From contig NZ_JABJQZ010000001.1 of the NCBI RefSeq assembly GCF_013155335.1, positions 62,001-126,000 of the forward strand: DNA of 64,000 nt, in the 5' to 3' direction. Shown here piece after piece: positions 48,920 through 57,725 of the stretch. The notes beneath the pieces are model-generated. The model had not been told where the DNA came from and ran no database searches. It was given only the letters and a program-made list of their open reading frames with translations. Origin of the DNA: Nocardioides sp. zg-1230 (GTDB lineage: Bacteria; Actinomycetota; Actinomycetes; Propionibacteriales; Nocardioidaceae). Within the stretch, counting starts at the first letter, position 1. Every line of letters starts with the position of its first letter. A program made the position numbers and the translations under genes.

Positions 48920-50239
48920 ATGCCCGACAGCGCAGACCACACCCCGACCGGAGCCCGACCCGACGACGGGCCGGACGACGGCCCCGCCGCTGACGTGACG
49001 GCTGACGCGGTCGACGTACCGCCCCCGCCGCCCGCCCCGCTGCTGGAGCTGCGCGACGGGCTGACCGACGTCGTCGACACCGACGCCGGCCTGCTGGAGG
49101 CATGCGCCGCGCTGGCCGCCGCGACCGGTCCGGTCGCCATCGACGCCGAGCGGGCCTCGGGCTACCGGTACTCCAACCGCGCCTACCTCATCCAGCTGCG
49201 CCGCGAGGGCGCCGGCACGTGGCTCGTCGACCCCATCGAGATGTCGACGCTCGCACCGCTGCAGGAGGCCCTCGAGGGCTCCGAGTGGATCCTGCACGCC
49301 GCCACCCAGGACCTCCCGTGCCTGCGCGAGGTCGGCCTCACCCCGACCAGCCTCTTCGACACCGAGCTCGCCGGCCGCCTCCTCGGCTACCCGCGCGTCG
49401 GCCTGGCCACCCTGGTGGAGACCGTGCTGGGCCAGCGGATGCGCAAGGAGCACTCGGCCGCCGACTGGTCCACCCGCCCGCTGCCGGAGTCGTGGCTGGA
49501 GTACGCCGCGCTCGACGTCGAGGTGCTCCTCGAGCTGCGCGAGCACATGGCCACCGAGCTCGAGCGGGCCGGCAAGGCAGAGTGGGCGCGCCAGGAGTTC
49601 GACCACCTGCTGGGCTTCGAGCCGGCCGTCCGGGTCGACGCGTGGCGTCGTACGTCAGGCGTGCACCGGCTGCGCGGGCGCCGCGCCCTCGGTGCTGCCC
49701 GCGCGCTGTGGGAGGCGCGCGACGAGATCGCCGCCGAGCGCGACGTCACCCCGGGCAGGATCCTGCCCGACTCGGCGATCGTGGTCGCAGCGACGGCCAT
49801 GCCCACCGACCGTCGCGCCCTGCTCGCCACGCAGGGCTTCCACGGCCGCGGCGCCAGCCGCTACGCCGCGACCTGGGTCGAGGCCCTGCGCCGGGTCCGC
49901 GAGATGGACGAGGACGACCTGCCCACCCGGGCTCCCCGCGGCGACGGACCGCCGCACCCGCGCACCTGGGCCGAGCGCGAGCCGGTCGCCGACCGTCGCT
50001 TCAAGGCTGCCCGCGAGGCGATGCTCAACCTCGCCGAGGTGCACCACCTGCCGGTGGAGAACCTGCTCACCCCCGACTACCTCCGCCGGCTGATGTGGGC
50101 GCCCCCGGCGACCCGCGAGCCGGCCGAGCTGGCCGAGGCCGTCCGCGCCCAGCTGACGTCGTACGGCGCCCGGCCCTGGCAGGCCGAGCTGGTCACCGGC
50201 GCCCTGGTGGGCGCGATCCTCGGCGCCGAGCGGGAGTAG
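48920..50239 (+). CDS. rnd: Ribonuclease D-like 3'-5' exonuclease with HRDC domain
   Basis: 439 residues. After a 60-residue acidic/Pro-rich start comes the DEDD exonuclease domain: GPVAIDAERASGYRYSNRAY (DXE motif), ILHAATQDLPCLREVGL and ESWLEYAALDVEVLLEL. An HRDC domain follows (RTSGVHRLRGRRALGAARAL, LWEARDEIAAERDVTPGRIL), then a helical tail of about 150 residues. In E. coli RNase D trims tRNA 3' ends; in actinobacteria this HRDC protein is kept beside DUF3000. Start ATG 48920 is 4 bp after the preceding stop. Confidence 0.92.
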   Translation: MPDSADHTPTGARPDDGPDDGPAADVTADAVDVPPPPPAPLLELRDGLTDVVDTDAGLLEACAALAAATGPVAIDAERASGYRYSNRAYLIQLRREGAGTWLVDPIEMSTLAPLQEALEGSEWILHAATQDLPCLREVGLTPTSLFDTELAGRLLGYPRVGLATLVETVLGQRMRKEHSAADWSTRPLPESWLEYAALDVEVLLELREHMATELERAGKAEWARQEFDHLLGFEPAVRVDAWRRTSGVHRLRGRRALGAARALWEARDEIAAERDVTPGRILPDSAIVVAATAMPTDRRALLATQGFHGRGASRYAATWVEALRRVREMDEDDLPTRAPRGDGPPHPRTWAEREPVADRRFKAAREAMLNLAEVHHLPVENLLTPDYLRRLMWAPPATREPAELAEAVRAQLTSYGARPWQAELVTGALVGAILGAERE

Positions 50240-50258
50240 GCCGGCCCGACCCCGACGC

Positions 50259-51665
50259 CTACTCCGACGGTGACTCGGTCGGCTCCGGCGACTCGGTCTC
50301 CTCGGTCTCCTCGGGGGAGAGGATGGTCCGCGAGACCTCGTCGATCTGCTCGGTCGTCGTCTCCAGGTCGAGCACGCCGGGCGCGGTGACGAGCTGCTCC
50401 AGCAGCGGCGTCACCGCCTCGACCAGCTCCTCACGCTGGTCGATGAACGGCGGCACGACCATGTAGCGGATGCTGGAGTTGAACGCGGCCGCGTTGGCGG
50501 GCTCGTCGTAGGGCGCGAGGAACTGGGGCGAGGCGGCCACCGAGGTGTTGGCCGGGACGATGTATCCGGTCGTGGCGACCGTGGACATCGCCGAGTCCGA
50601 GACGGCGTAGGCGATGAAGTCGGCCGCGTCCCCGGTCACCTCGGAGTCGGCCGAGATGCACAGCCCGCTGATGTCACCGACCGTGGCGCGGTCGTCGATG
50701 ACCGGCATCGGCAGGACGTCGAAGTCGAGGTCCTCGGCCTCGCGCAGCTCCGGCACGAGGTTGCGGAAGCCGGCCACCATCGCGAGCTCACCGCGCTTGA
50801 ACAGCTGCACCGGCGTCGCGCGAGCGAGCTGGGCGTTGGTCGGCGTCAGCGTGGCGTTGCGCAGGATCGCGAGGGTCTCGCTGAGCGCTTCGCGGGTCGA
50901 GTCGTCGCTGAAGGCGAGGGACGTGGGCGCGTCGTCGTCGTCGAAGACCTGCCCGCCGCCGGAGTAGATGAACGGCGCCAGGCCCTGCAGCGTCGGGTCG
51001 ATCCAGACCCCGCGGCGGTCGCCGCGGCGCGACGCGAACTGGGCGGCGGCGCCGAACTCCGCGAGGGTCCACCGCTCGCGGACGCCCTCGTCGTTGGCGG
51101 TCGGCACGTCGTAGTCCCGGCGCTCCATCTTGTCGAAGTCGACGATGTCGGTGTTGTAGTAGACGACCATCGGGGAGACCGAGTAGGCCATGCACTGCAG
51201 CTCGTCGTCCATCGCGAAGGCGTCGACGGCGTCGCGCGAGAAGCGGTCGCCGAAGTCGACGCCGCGCTCGTCGAGCAGCAGGCTCACCGGCTGCAGCGCC
51301 TCGGCGTCGACGAGCTGGTCGAGGTCGATGCGCGAGGTGAGGAAGGCGTCGGGGGCGTTGCCGGCGAGCACGTCCTCGAGCGCCGACTCGTGGTCGGGCC
51401 ACGACTGCAGGGTGACCCTGCGGGTGGTGGACGAGGCGTTGAAGGAGTCCACGACGCTCTGGAAGGCCGCGACCTCCTCCTCGGTGCCGAAGGCGCCGAA
51501 GGTGACCTCGCGCGGCTTCTCGGTCGGCTTGCCGGACGGGCTCGCGCTCGGCGACCGGGTGGGCTGCGGGTCGGGCTCGGCGTCCCCGGTGCAGGCAGCC
51601 GTCGTCAGGGCGACCGTGAGGGCCGTCGCGAGCAGGGCACCGCGGCGCAGGGAGGAGCGAGACAC
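50259..51665 (-). CDS. Extracellular solute-binding lipoprotein (family 1)
   Basis: 468 residues. Signal peptide and lipobox LTTAAC (Cys25), then a Pro/Ser spacer. The domain resembles ABC sugar-binding proteins: VTFGAFGTEEEVAAFQSVVD, NAPDAFLTSRIDLDQLVDA, MVVYYNTDIVDFDKMERRDY and GLAPFIYSGGGQVFDDDDA. It would hand a sugar or oligosaccharide to an ABC importer, but no permease or ATPase genes are adjacent, so it is an orphan. It starts at GTG 51665, 6 nt after a TAGGGT box that overlaps the preceding stop. The C-terminal tail is Glu/Ser/Pro-rich. Confidence 0.88.
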   Translation of the reverse strand: MSRSSLRRGALLATALTVALTTAACTGDAEPDPQPTRSPSASPSGKPTEKPREVTFGAFGTEEEVAAFQSVVDSFNASSTTRRVTLQSWPDHESALEDVLAGNAPDAFLTSRIDLDQLVDAEALQPVSLLLDERGVDFGDRFSRDAVDAFAMDDELQCMAYSVSPMVVYYNTDIVDFDKMERRDYDVPTANDEGVRERWTLAEFGAAAQFASRRGDRRGVWIDPTLQGLAPFIYSGGGQVFDDDDAPTSLAFSDDSTREALSETLAILRNATLTPTNAQLARATPVQLFKRGELAMVAGFRNLVPELREAEDLDFDVLPMPVIDDRATVGDISGLCISADSEVTGDAADFIAYAVSDSAMSTVATTGYIVPANTSVAASPQFLAPYDEPANAAAFNSSIRYMVVPPFIDQREELVEAVTPLLEQLVTAPGVLDLETTTEQIDEVSRTILSPEETEETESPEPTESPSE

Positions 51666-51677
51666 GGCCAGACCCTA
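51666..51677 (-). promoter_or_regulatory. Leaderless promoter of solute-binding protein gene
   Basis: TAGGGT on the minus strand (51677-51672) with 6 nt to GTG 51665; the box overlaps the stop codon of the PemK-like gene. Confidence 0.7.
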
Positions 51678-52145
51678 TCGGGACAGACCACGCCGAGCCT
51701 CGACGACGGACGTGAAGATCGTCTCGTCGAGCGCGGCTCCCTCCCGCCGTACGCTGCCTCGCTCGAGGCGGATCAGCCGGTCGAGGCGCACCTCGCTGGG
51801 GCGGCCCTGCGAGTCCCAGCCGCCGGTGCCGACGTCCATCCAGTGCCGGCCCCAGCGGGCCTCGTCCTCGGCGTCGCGGTCGTGGTCCTGGCTGCTGAGC
51901 ATCAGCCCGACCCAGCCGTCGTCCGGCCCGTCCCCAGCGGTGTCGAGGACCAGCACGGGCCGGTCCTTGCCCTGGCTCGGGTCGTCCTCGTAGGGCACCC
52001 ACGCCCACACGACCTCGCCGGGGTCGGGCTCGCCGTCGATCTCGGGGGCGTACGTCGACCCGCCGGGCGCGGGAGCCTGCGACGAAGGGCGGCTCGGGGA
52101 CGAGGTGCCGGAGAAGAACGCGCTGATGCGCTTGGCGATGCTCAC
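51675..52145 (-). CDS. PemK/MazF-like protein without adjacent antitoxin
   Basis: 156 residues. After a Ser/Pro-rich N-terminal 35 residues comes GEVVWAWVPYEDDPSQGKDR followed by PVLVLDTAG, the SH3-like barrel start of PemK/MazF proteins, and WVGLMLSSQDHDRDAEDEAR with WMDVGTGGWDSQGRPSEVRL and IRLERGSV as later strands. PemK/MazF enzymes cut mRNA, but no antitoxin gene adjoins it. The long acidic insert (DHDRDAEDEARWGR) is atypical. It may be a domesticated RNase or a nucleic-acid-binding relative. It is 9 bp from the solute-binding gene. Confidence 0.72.
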   Translation of the reverse strand: MSIAKRISAFFSGTSSPSRPSSQAPAPGGSTYAPEIDGEPDPGEVVWAWVPYEDDPSQGKDRPVLVLDTAGDGPDDGWVGLMLSSQDHDRDAEDEARWGRHWMDVGTGGWDSQGRPSEVRLDRLIRLERGSVRREGAALDETIFTSVVEARRGLSR

Positions 52146-52186
52146 TCAGGGAGCCTAGTCCGGGGCCGGACACGAACCGGGGATGA

Positions 52187-52279
52187 GTGAGTGCGCCGGA
52201 CCGGGAGCGCCTCACGGCGCGTGGCCGCTCGTAGCGGCTTATTTTGGGACCCGGGGCTGCCACAGCCCGACGCACTCAC
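52187..52279. repeat. Nested inverted repeat element E
   Basis: Outer arms GTGAGTGCGCCGG (52187-52199) and its inverted partner (52267-52279) match at 12 of 13 positions. Inside, GCCGCT-CGT-AGCGGC followed by TTATTTT (52224-52245) looks like a plus-strand intrinsic terminator, although both flanking genes run on the minus strand. The AT-rich tail ends just before the hypothetical gene's stop. A minor mobile element remnant is an alternative. Confidence 0.7.
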
Positions 52280-52294
52280 GAACATTTTAACGCC

Positions 52295-52891
52295 TCAGGC
52301 GAGCCTGTCCCTGATTTCCACCTGTCCCGCGGCCTCGAGCTGCTCCGACAGGGCGAGCATCCGGGTGATCTCCTGGTGCGTGGCGCTACCGAGCGCGGCG
52401 CGACCGGCGGCGACGATGCGGGCGAACGCGGCGGCACGGAAGAGGGTCACCGCGAAGTCGCCGCGAGTGATCCCGCGCAGCACGTCGTCGACCATCCGGC
52501 GCAGCTCGTCGGGACCGGGCGGGTCGGCGACACCGGCGACCACGCGGGCGACGTCGACCCGACGCTGACCGGCCTCGTAGTCCCCGGCCACCCGGTCCGG
52601 GTCGGCGTACACCCACGAGCGGAGGAGGAACAGCCGCCACAGGCTCCCCGCGAGCGTGTCGGCCGGGGCGCCCGACCAGACCTCCGCCAGCGTCTCGAGC
52701 CCCTCGGTGTCGGCGAGGCGCACCACCCGCTCGGCGACCTCGGGGTCGTCGGACGCGCGGGCGCCGCGCACGAGCACGGTCGCGGCCAGGTCACCGGCCT
52801 CGCGCACCTGGGCGGGGTCGGCTCCCCCCACGATGTCGGCGAAGAACCCGTCGCCGGGCGTCATCGGGCGGTGGTGCTGGCGGCCGGTCAC
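52295..52891 (-). CDS. Hypothetical protein, helical
   Basis: 198 residues starting at GTG 52891 (6 nt after TAGGGT); an ATG ten codons on is the alternative. The protein is predominantly helical and cytosolic: DGFFADIVGGADPAQVREAG, LAGSLWRLFLLRSWVYADPD, LRRMVDDVLRGITRGDFAVTL. No known family is recognised with confidence. It stands upstream of a region holding element E, and follows hrpA in the same direction with a 26-bp gap. A link to RNA metabolism is only positional. Confidence 0.65.
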   Translation of the reverse strand: MTGRQHHRPMTPGDGFFADIVGGADPAQVREAGDLAATVLVRGARASDDPEVAERVVRLADTEGLETLAEVWSGAPADTLAGSLWRLFLLRSWVYADPDRVAGDYEAGQRRVDVARVVAGVADPPGPDELRRMVDDVLRGITRGDFAVTLFRAAAFARIVAAGRAALGSATHQEITRMLALSEQLEAAGQVEIRDRLA

Positions 52892-52903
52892 CGGTCCACC
52901 CTA
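52892..52903 (-). promoter_or_regulatory. Leaderless promoter of hypothetical gene
   Basis: TAGGGT on the minus strand (52903-52898), 6 nt, then GTG 52891. Confidence 0.65.
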
Positions 52904-52917
52904 GGACGCGAGCAGCC

Positions 52918-55900
52918 TCAGGCCCGCGCCATCACCTTGCGGATCCGCTGGTCGCTGACCTTGGTGGCCGTGCCGAGCTGCTGGGCGAAGAGCGAGACGC
53001 GGTACTCCTCGAGCAGCCACCGCGCGTCGCGGAGGTGCTGCGGCACGGGCTGCCCGTCGGGGACCGCCGCGACGGCGTGCAGCCACGCCTCCTGCAGCCC
53101 GGCGAGCTGGTCCATCAGCTGGCGGTCGCGGGCGACCTGACCGTCGAGGCGCTCACGGCGGTGGGTCACGGCGGCGAGGTAGCGCGGGTAGTCACGCAGC
53201 CGGCGCACCCCCGCCTCGCCCACGAAGCCGGGCGCCATCAGCCGACCGACCTGCGCGCGCATGTCGGTGAGGGCGGGGAGCGTCATCAGGTCGGCCCGCC
53301 CGGAGATCGCCCGGTCGGTGGTGCGCCAGGCCTCCAGCACGCGCATGACGTCGTGCACCGCCGGCCCCATGCCCGAGGCGACGGCCTCGCGCGAGGCGGC
53401 CCCCACGGCGTCGTACGCCGCCTCGTCCCGCACGGTGGGGTGCTGGTCGACGACCTCGCCGACGATGCCGGCGCGCACGTCGTCGAGGAGGTCGGCGACC
53501 GACGGGTAGGGCGAGCCGACCAGGGCCAGCTTGGCGCGTTGGTCGAGGCCGGCGGCGGCCAGCACGTCGTCCACCGGGTCGGCCGGGCCGAGCGCGAGGA
53601 GCACGAGGCGACGTACGCCGAGGCGGTGGTGCGCCGCGGCCTCGTCGGCCGTCGCGAGCACCTGCAGGCCGACCGTCGTCCCCTCGTCGACGAGGGCCGG
53701 GAAGCCCCGGACCTCGTGGCCCGCACGCCGCTGGACGAAGGACTCCTCGACGGTGCAGAAGGTCCACCCCACCTGGCCGGTCGCGGTCACCCCGGAGTCG
53801 GACGCGACGTCGGCCATCGCCTGCTCGAAGGTCGGCCGCAGTGGCTCCTTGAGCGCGTCGAGGTCCTTGCCGCGCCCGGCCTCGGCGCCCTCCTCGGTCA
53901 CCACCCGGTAGGTCGGGCGGAGGTGGGCCGGCACCTTGGACCAGTCCCACGCCTCGCGCGGGACGACGAGGCTCCGGGTGCTGCGCGCGAAGCGCTCGAG
54001 CGCGTCGAGCAGCGGCTCGGCGCCCGGCGGGGTCGCGGCGAGGAACTCGCGGGCGGTGTTGGGCGCGGGCACCATCGCTACCCGGAGGTTCTTGGGCAGC
54101 GAGCGGATCAGCTCGGTCACGAGCTCCTCGCGCAGGCCCGGCACCAGCCAGGAGAAGTCGTCGGCCTCGATGCGGTTGAGGGTGGCGACGGGGACGTCGA
54201 TGGTGAGGCCGTCGTCTACGGCGCCGGGCTCGAAGTGGTAGCTGATCGGGAACGTCAGCCCGGCCTCGTCGCGGTCGTGCCACTGCGTGGGGAAGTCGTT
54301 GGCCCGGACCTCGTCGGCCGTGTCGTGGGTGAGCATCGCCGGGTCGAAGGTCAGCAGGTCGGGCTTCTTCTGCCGGGCGCGCTTCCACCACTGGTCGAAG
54401 TGCTGCCCGCTGACCACGTCGGCCCCGACGCGCGCGTCGTAGAACTCGAAGAGGGTCTCCTCGTCGACGACGATGTCGCGGCGCCGGGCCCGGTGCTCGA
54501 GCTCCTCGGCCTCCTCGAGGAGGCGGGTGTTCTCGGCGAGGAACCGGTGCCGGGAGTCCCACTCGCGCTGCACCAGGGCGTGGCGGATGAACAGCTCGCG
54601 GGCGAGGGGCGCGTCGATGCGGCCGTACTGAACGAGCCGGTCGGCGACCAGGGGGACGCCGTACAGCGTGACCCGCTCGCGGGCCATCACCGCGGCGCGC
54701 TTGCGCGACCAGTGCGGCTCGGAGTAGGTGCGCTTGACCAGGTGGGCGCCGAGGGTCTCGGCCCACTCGGCCTTGATGGCGGCGTTCTGCCGGGCCCACA
54801 GGCGCGAGGTCTCGACCAGCTCGGCGCTCATCAGGAAGTCGGGGTTGCGGCCCTTGAGGACGCTGCCGGGGAAGATCGCGAAGCGGGCGTTGCGGGCGCC
54901 GAGGTACTCCCGCATCGGCCGCCGCTCCCCCGGCTTGCCCTTCTCGCGCTCCTCCAGGGCACCGATGTGGCTGAGCAGGCCGGACAGCAGGGCCTGGTGG
55001 ATGCCGTCCTCGTCGGGGAGATCGGACGGGTGGCCGACGTGGAGCTTCATCTCCTTGCAGACCTGGCGCAGCTGCGACTCGTAGTCCTGCCACTCGCGGA
55101 TGCGCAGGTAGTTGAGGTGCTCGCGCTTGCACATCCGCCGGAAGGCGCTCGAGGACAGCTCGCGCTGCTGCTGCTTGAGGTGGCGCCACAGGTTGAGCCA
55201 GGTGAGGAAGTCGCTGGACTCGTGCTTGAAGCGGGCGTGGAGCTGGTCGGCCTGCGCCCGCTGCTCCTCCGGCCGCTCGCGCGGGTCCTGGATGGACAGG
55301 GCCGCCGCGATGACGAGGACGTCACGCAGGCAGCCGAGGCGCTCGGCCTCGAGGATCATCCGGCCCAGCCGCGGGTCGATCGGCAGCCGGGCCAGGCGCC
55401 GGCCGACGTCGGTGAGGCGTACGCCGGGGCGATCGGTCGCCGCCGTCACCGCGCCGAGCTCCTCCAGCAGGTCGGTGCCGGCCTTGACGTTGCGGCGGTC
55501 GGGCGGCTCGACGAAGGGGAAGCGGGCGATGTCGCCGAGGCGGAGCGAGGCCATCTGCAGGATGACGCTGGCGAGGTTGGTGCGCAGGATCTCCGGGTCG
55601 GTGAACTCCGGGCGCGCCTCGAAGTCCTCCTCGGAGTAGAGCCGGATCGCGATGCCCTCCGCGACACGGCCGCACCGACCGGACCGCTGGTTGGCCGAGG
55701 CCTGGCTGATCGGCTCGATCGGCAGCCGCTGCACCTTGGTGCGCACGGAGTAGCGGCTGATCCGCGCGACGCCGGTGTCGACGACGTACCTGATGCCGGG
55801 CACCGTCAGCGACGTCTCGGCGACGTTGGTGGCCAGCACCACGCGGCGCACGGTGGAGGGGTGGCTGGAGAAGACCTTGTGCTGGTCGGCCGCGCTGAGG

Positions 55901-56715
55901 CGGGAGTAGAGCGGGACGATCTCGAGCCGGTCACTCTGCAGCGCCTGGAAGGCGTCGGCGGTGTCGCGGATCTCCCGCTCGCCCGGCAGGAAGACCAGCA
56001 CGTCCCCCGGGCCCTCGGCGGAGAGCTCGCGCACCGCGTCGAGGATCGCCTCGGTCTGGTCGCGCTGGACCGGCTCGCCGTCCTCGTCGTTCTCGGGCAG
56101 CTCCAGCAGCGGGCGGTAGCGGACCTCGACGGGGTACGTGCGCCCCGACACCTCGACCACCGGCGCCCGGAAGTGCGCGGCGAAGCGGTCCACGTCGATC
56201 GTCGCGCTGGTGATGATCACCTTGAGGTCGGGCCGGCGCGGCAGCAGCCGCTTGAGGTAGCCCAGCAGGAAGTCGATGTTGAGGCTGCGCTCGTGGGCCT
56301 CGTCGATGATGATCGTGTCGTACTTGCGCAGGTCGCGGTCGCGCTGGAGCTCGGCGAGCAGGATGCCGTCGGTCATCAGCTTGATGCGGCTCGCCTTCGA
56401 CGTGCGGTCGGTGAACCGGACCTGGTAGCCGACGACGTCGCCGAGCTCGGTGTCGAGCTCCTCGGCGATCCGCTCAGCGACCGATCGCGCGGCGATCCGG
56501 CGCGGCTGGGTGTGGCCGATGAGCCGGCCGCCCTCGGCCGACCCGAGGCCGCGGCCGAGCTCGAGGCAGATCTTCGGCAGCTGGGTGGTCTTCCCCGACC
56601 CGGTCTCGCCGGCGACGATGACGACCTGGTGGTCGCGGATGGCGGCGGCGATGTCCTCGCGGCGCGCGGAGACCGGGAGCTCGGCCGGATAGGTGATCTT
56701 CACAACGGGCGCCAT
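52918..56715 (-). CDS. hrpA: ATP-dependent RNA helicase HrpA (DEAH box)
   Basis: 1265 residues, the normal size for actinobacterial HrpA. Walker A GETGSGKTTQLPK (36-48), motif Ia HTQPRRIAARSVAERIAEEL, DEAH at 138-141 (IIIDEAHERS), motif III ITSATID, and motif VI QRSGRCGRVAEG. The helicase core is followed by HA2 and OB domains and the DUF3418 C-terminal domain that is special to HrpA. It remodels RNA, with suggested roles in ribosome rescue and mRNA processing. Starts at ATG 56715; the open frame upstream is unrelated sequence. It is one of the largest genes of the window. Confidence 0.95.
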   Translation of the reverse strand: MAPVVKITYPAELPVSARREDIAAAIRDHQVVIVAGETGSGKTTQLPKICLELGRGLGSAEGGRLIGHTQPRRIAARSVAERIAEELDTELGDVVGYQVRFTDRTSKASRIKLMTDGILLAELQRDRDLRKYDTIIIDEAHERSLNIDFLLGYLKRLLPRRPDLKVIITSATIDVDRFAAHFRAPVVEVSGRTYPVEVRYRPLLELPENDEDGEPVQRDQTEAILDAVRELSAEGPGDVLVFLPGEREIRDTADAFQALQSDRLEIVPLYSRLSAADQHKVFSSHPSTVRRVVLATNVAETSLTVPGIRYVVDTGVARISRYSVRTKVQRLPIEPISQASANQRSGRCGRVAEGIAIRLYSEEDFEARPEFTDPEILRTNLASVILQMASLRLGDIARFPFVEPPDRRNVKAGTDLLEELGAVTAATDRPGVRLTDVGRRLARLPIDPRLGRMILEAERLGCLRDVLVIAAALSIQDPRERPEEQRAQADQLHARFKHESSDFLTWLNLWRHLKQQQRELSSSAFRRMCKREHLNYLRIREWQDYESQLRQVCKEMKLHVGHPSDLPDEDGIHQALLSGLLSHIGALEEREKGKPGERRPMREYLGARNARFAIFPGSVLKGRNPDFLMSAELVETSRLWARQNAAIKAEWAETLGAHLVKRTYSEPHWSRKRAAVMARERVTLYGVPLVADRLVQYGRIDAPLARELFIRHALVQREWDSRHRFLAENTRLLEEAEELEHRARRRDIVVDEETLFEFYDARVGADVVSGQHFDQWWKRARQKKPDLLTFDPAMLTHDTADEVRANDFPTQWHDRDEAGLTFPISYHFEPGAVDDGLTIDVPVATLNRIEADDFSWLVPGLREELVTELIRSLPKNLRVAMVPAPNTAREFLAATPPGAEPLLDALERFARSTRSLVVPREAWDWSKVPAHLRPTYRVVTEEGAEAGRGKDLDALKEPLRPTFEQAMADVASDSGVTATGQVGWTFCTVEESFVQRRAGHEVRGFPALVDEGTTVGLQVLATADEAAAHHRLGVRRLVLLALGPADPVDDVLAAAGLDQRAKLALVGSPYPSVADLLDDVRAGIVGEVVDQHPTVRDEAAYDAVGAASREAVASGMGPAVHDVMRVLEAWRTTDRAISGRADLMTLPALTDMRAQVGRLMAPGFVGEAGVRRLRDYPRYLAAVTHRRERLDGQVARDRQLMDQLAGLQEAWLHAVAAVPDGQPVPQHLRDARWLLEEYRVSLFAQQLGTATKVSDQRIRKVMARA

Positions 56716-56771
56716 TCTCGCCCACGCCGGCAACCGGGTTTCCGCTGGCCACCCTGCCGGTCGGTGGTGGG

Positions 56772-57155
56772 TCAGCTGGCGGAGCCGTCCTCGTCCTCCG
56801 GGGCGGTGGTGGGCGGTAGCTGACCCGGTACGCCGCGTGGACCGCCACGCATGCCGCCGCGGTCGCCCGGACCGCGGTCGTCGTCGCGCTGGACCCAGCC
56901 GGCGCGATCCCGGTCGTGGTCGTCGGTGACCGCCTGGAACGTCGCGACACCGAGACCGCCGACGATGATGCCGGCCAGAGCGGAGGCGATCAGCGCGGCG
57001 AGACCGTACGTCCGGTCGCCGCCGCGGGGGCCGCGCCAGGTTCGCAGGCGCTCCCGGAAGCCGCGCCTCTGCGCGGGGGCCTCGGTCGCCGCCGGTTCGG
57101 TGGCAGTGGCAGGGCGCACCGGCTGGGTCTCGTCGTGGGGCGTGTCGTCGCTCAT
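56772..57155 (-). CDS. Small membrane protein, Gly/Arg/Asp-rich tail
   Basis: 127 residues from ATG 57155. A polar, Thr/Ala/Pro-rich N-terminus and basic patch (RRGFRERLRTWRG) precede one membrane helix (LAALIASALAGIIVGGLGVA). The tail after it is rich in Asp/Arg/Gly (DRGPGDRGGMRGGPRGVPGQ). It would place a charged, disordered tail outside the cell if the N-terminus is inside. No family is recognised. It is divergent from the DGPF-ECF42 operon, so it shares its 162-bp promoter region. Confidence 0.65.
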   Translation of the reverse strand: MSDDTPHDETQPVRPATATEPAATEAPAQRRGFRERLRTWRGPRGGDRTYGLAALIASALAGIIVGGLGVATFQAVTDDHDRDRAGWVQRDDDRGPGDRGGMRGGPRGVPGQLPPTTAPEDEDGSAS

Positions 57156-57241
57156 GGTCCGAGCGTGCGCGCCGATGCTGTGCGCGGGCTGTGGACCGGC
57201 CCTGAGCCCGCGGTGAGGCGCGGAAGAAAACATCCGGAGCA

Positions 57242-57268
57242 TGTCGAGGACCCGCGCCCGGCTCCGTC
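57242..57268 (+). promoter_or_regulatory. ECF42-type promoter of the DGPF-sigma operon
   Basis: TGTCGA (57242-57247), a 17-nt spacer and CGTC (57265-57268). This fits the promoter pattern I recall as published for ECF42 sigma factors (TGTCGA at -35, CGWC at -10). It lies about 50 nt upstream of the DGPF gene, which is co-encoded with an ECF42 sigma factor, so the operon is probably self-activated. An AAGGAG ribosome site follows before ATG 57318. Confidence 0.7.
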
Positions 57269-57317
57269 CCCGGGGTGGACGCGGCCACAATGGGCCGCAC
57301 CTGACAAGGAGACCGAG

Positions 57318-57725
57318 ATGCCGAAGTACCTGTTGCTCAAGCACTACCGAGGCGCGCCCGAGGCGGTCAACGACGTGCCGATGGACCAGTGGACGCCCGA
57401 GGAGGTCGACGACCACATCCGGTACATGGACGACTTCGCCAACCGGCTGCGCGAGACCGGGGAGTTCGTCGACGGCCAGGCGCTGGCGCCCGAGGGCATG
57501 TGGGTCCGCCACGACGGACCCGGCAAGCCGCCGGCCGTCGACGGTCCGTTCGCCGAGACCAAGGACCTGATCGCCGGCTGGATGGTCATCGACGTCGAGT
57601 CGAAGGACCGGGCGATCGAGCTGGCGGGTGAGCTCTCCGCCGCCCCCGGCCACGGCGGGAAGCCGATCCACGAGTGGCTCGAGGTGCGGCCGTTCCTGCA
57701 GCACCACTCCGAGACCATCGAGTGA
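57318..57725 (+). CDS. DGPF/YCII-domain protein of ECF42 cluster
   Basis: 135 residues. MPKYLLLKHYRGAPEAVNDV opens a YCII-like ferredoxin fold, and AVDGPFAETKDLIAGWMVID contains the DGPF signature. The family is nearly always encoded next to ECF42 sigma factors and is believed to act with or under the sigma factor in a stress-responsive or metabolic role; its reaction is unknown. AAGGAGACC is the ribosome site. Its stop overlaps the sigma gene start (GTGA). Confidence 0.93.
   Translation: MPKYLLLKHYRGAPEAVNDVPMDQWTPEEVDDHIRYMDDFANRLRETGEFVDGQALAPEGMWVRHDGPGKPPAVDGPFAETKDLIAGWMVIDVESKDRAIELAGELSAAPGHGGKPIHEWLEVRPFLQHHSETIE

Noticed and set aside
52224..52245. Terminator of the neighbouring minus-strand gene
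   Set aside because: The U-tract is on the plus strand only, so it cannot serve a minus-strand transcript as an intrinsic terminator.
53035..56823. Very long plus-strand open frame (over 1200 codons) antisense to hrpA
   Set aside because: High-GC DNA gives long antisense frames. The translation is low complexity with no domains, while the minus strand encodes a complete HrpA with all helicase motifs.
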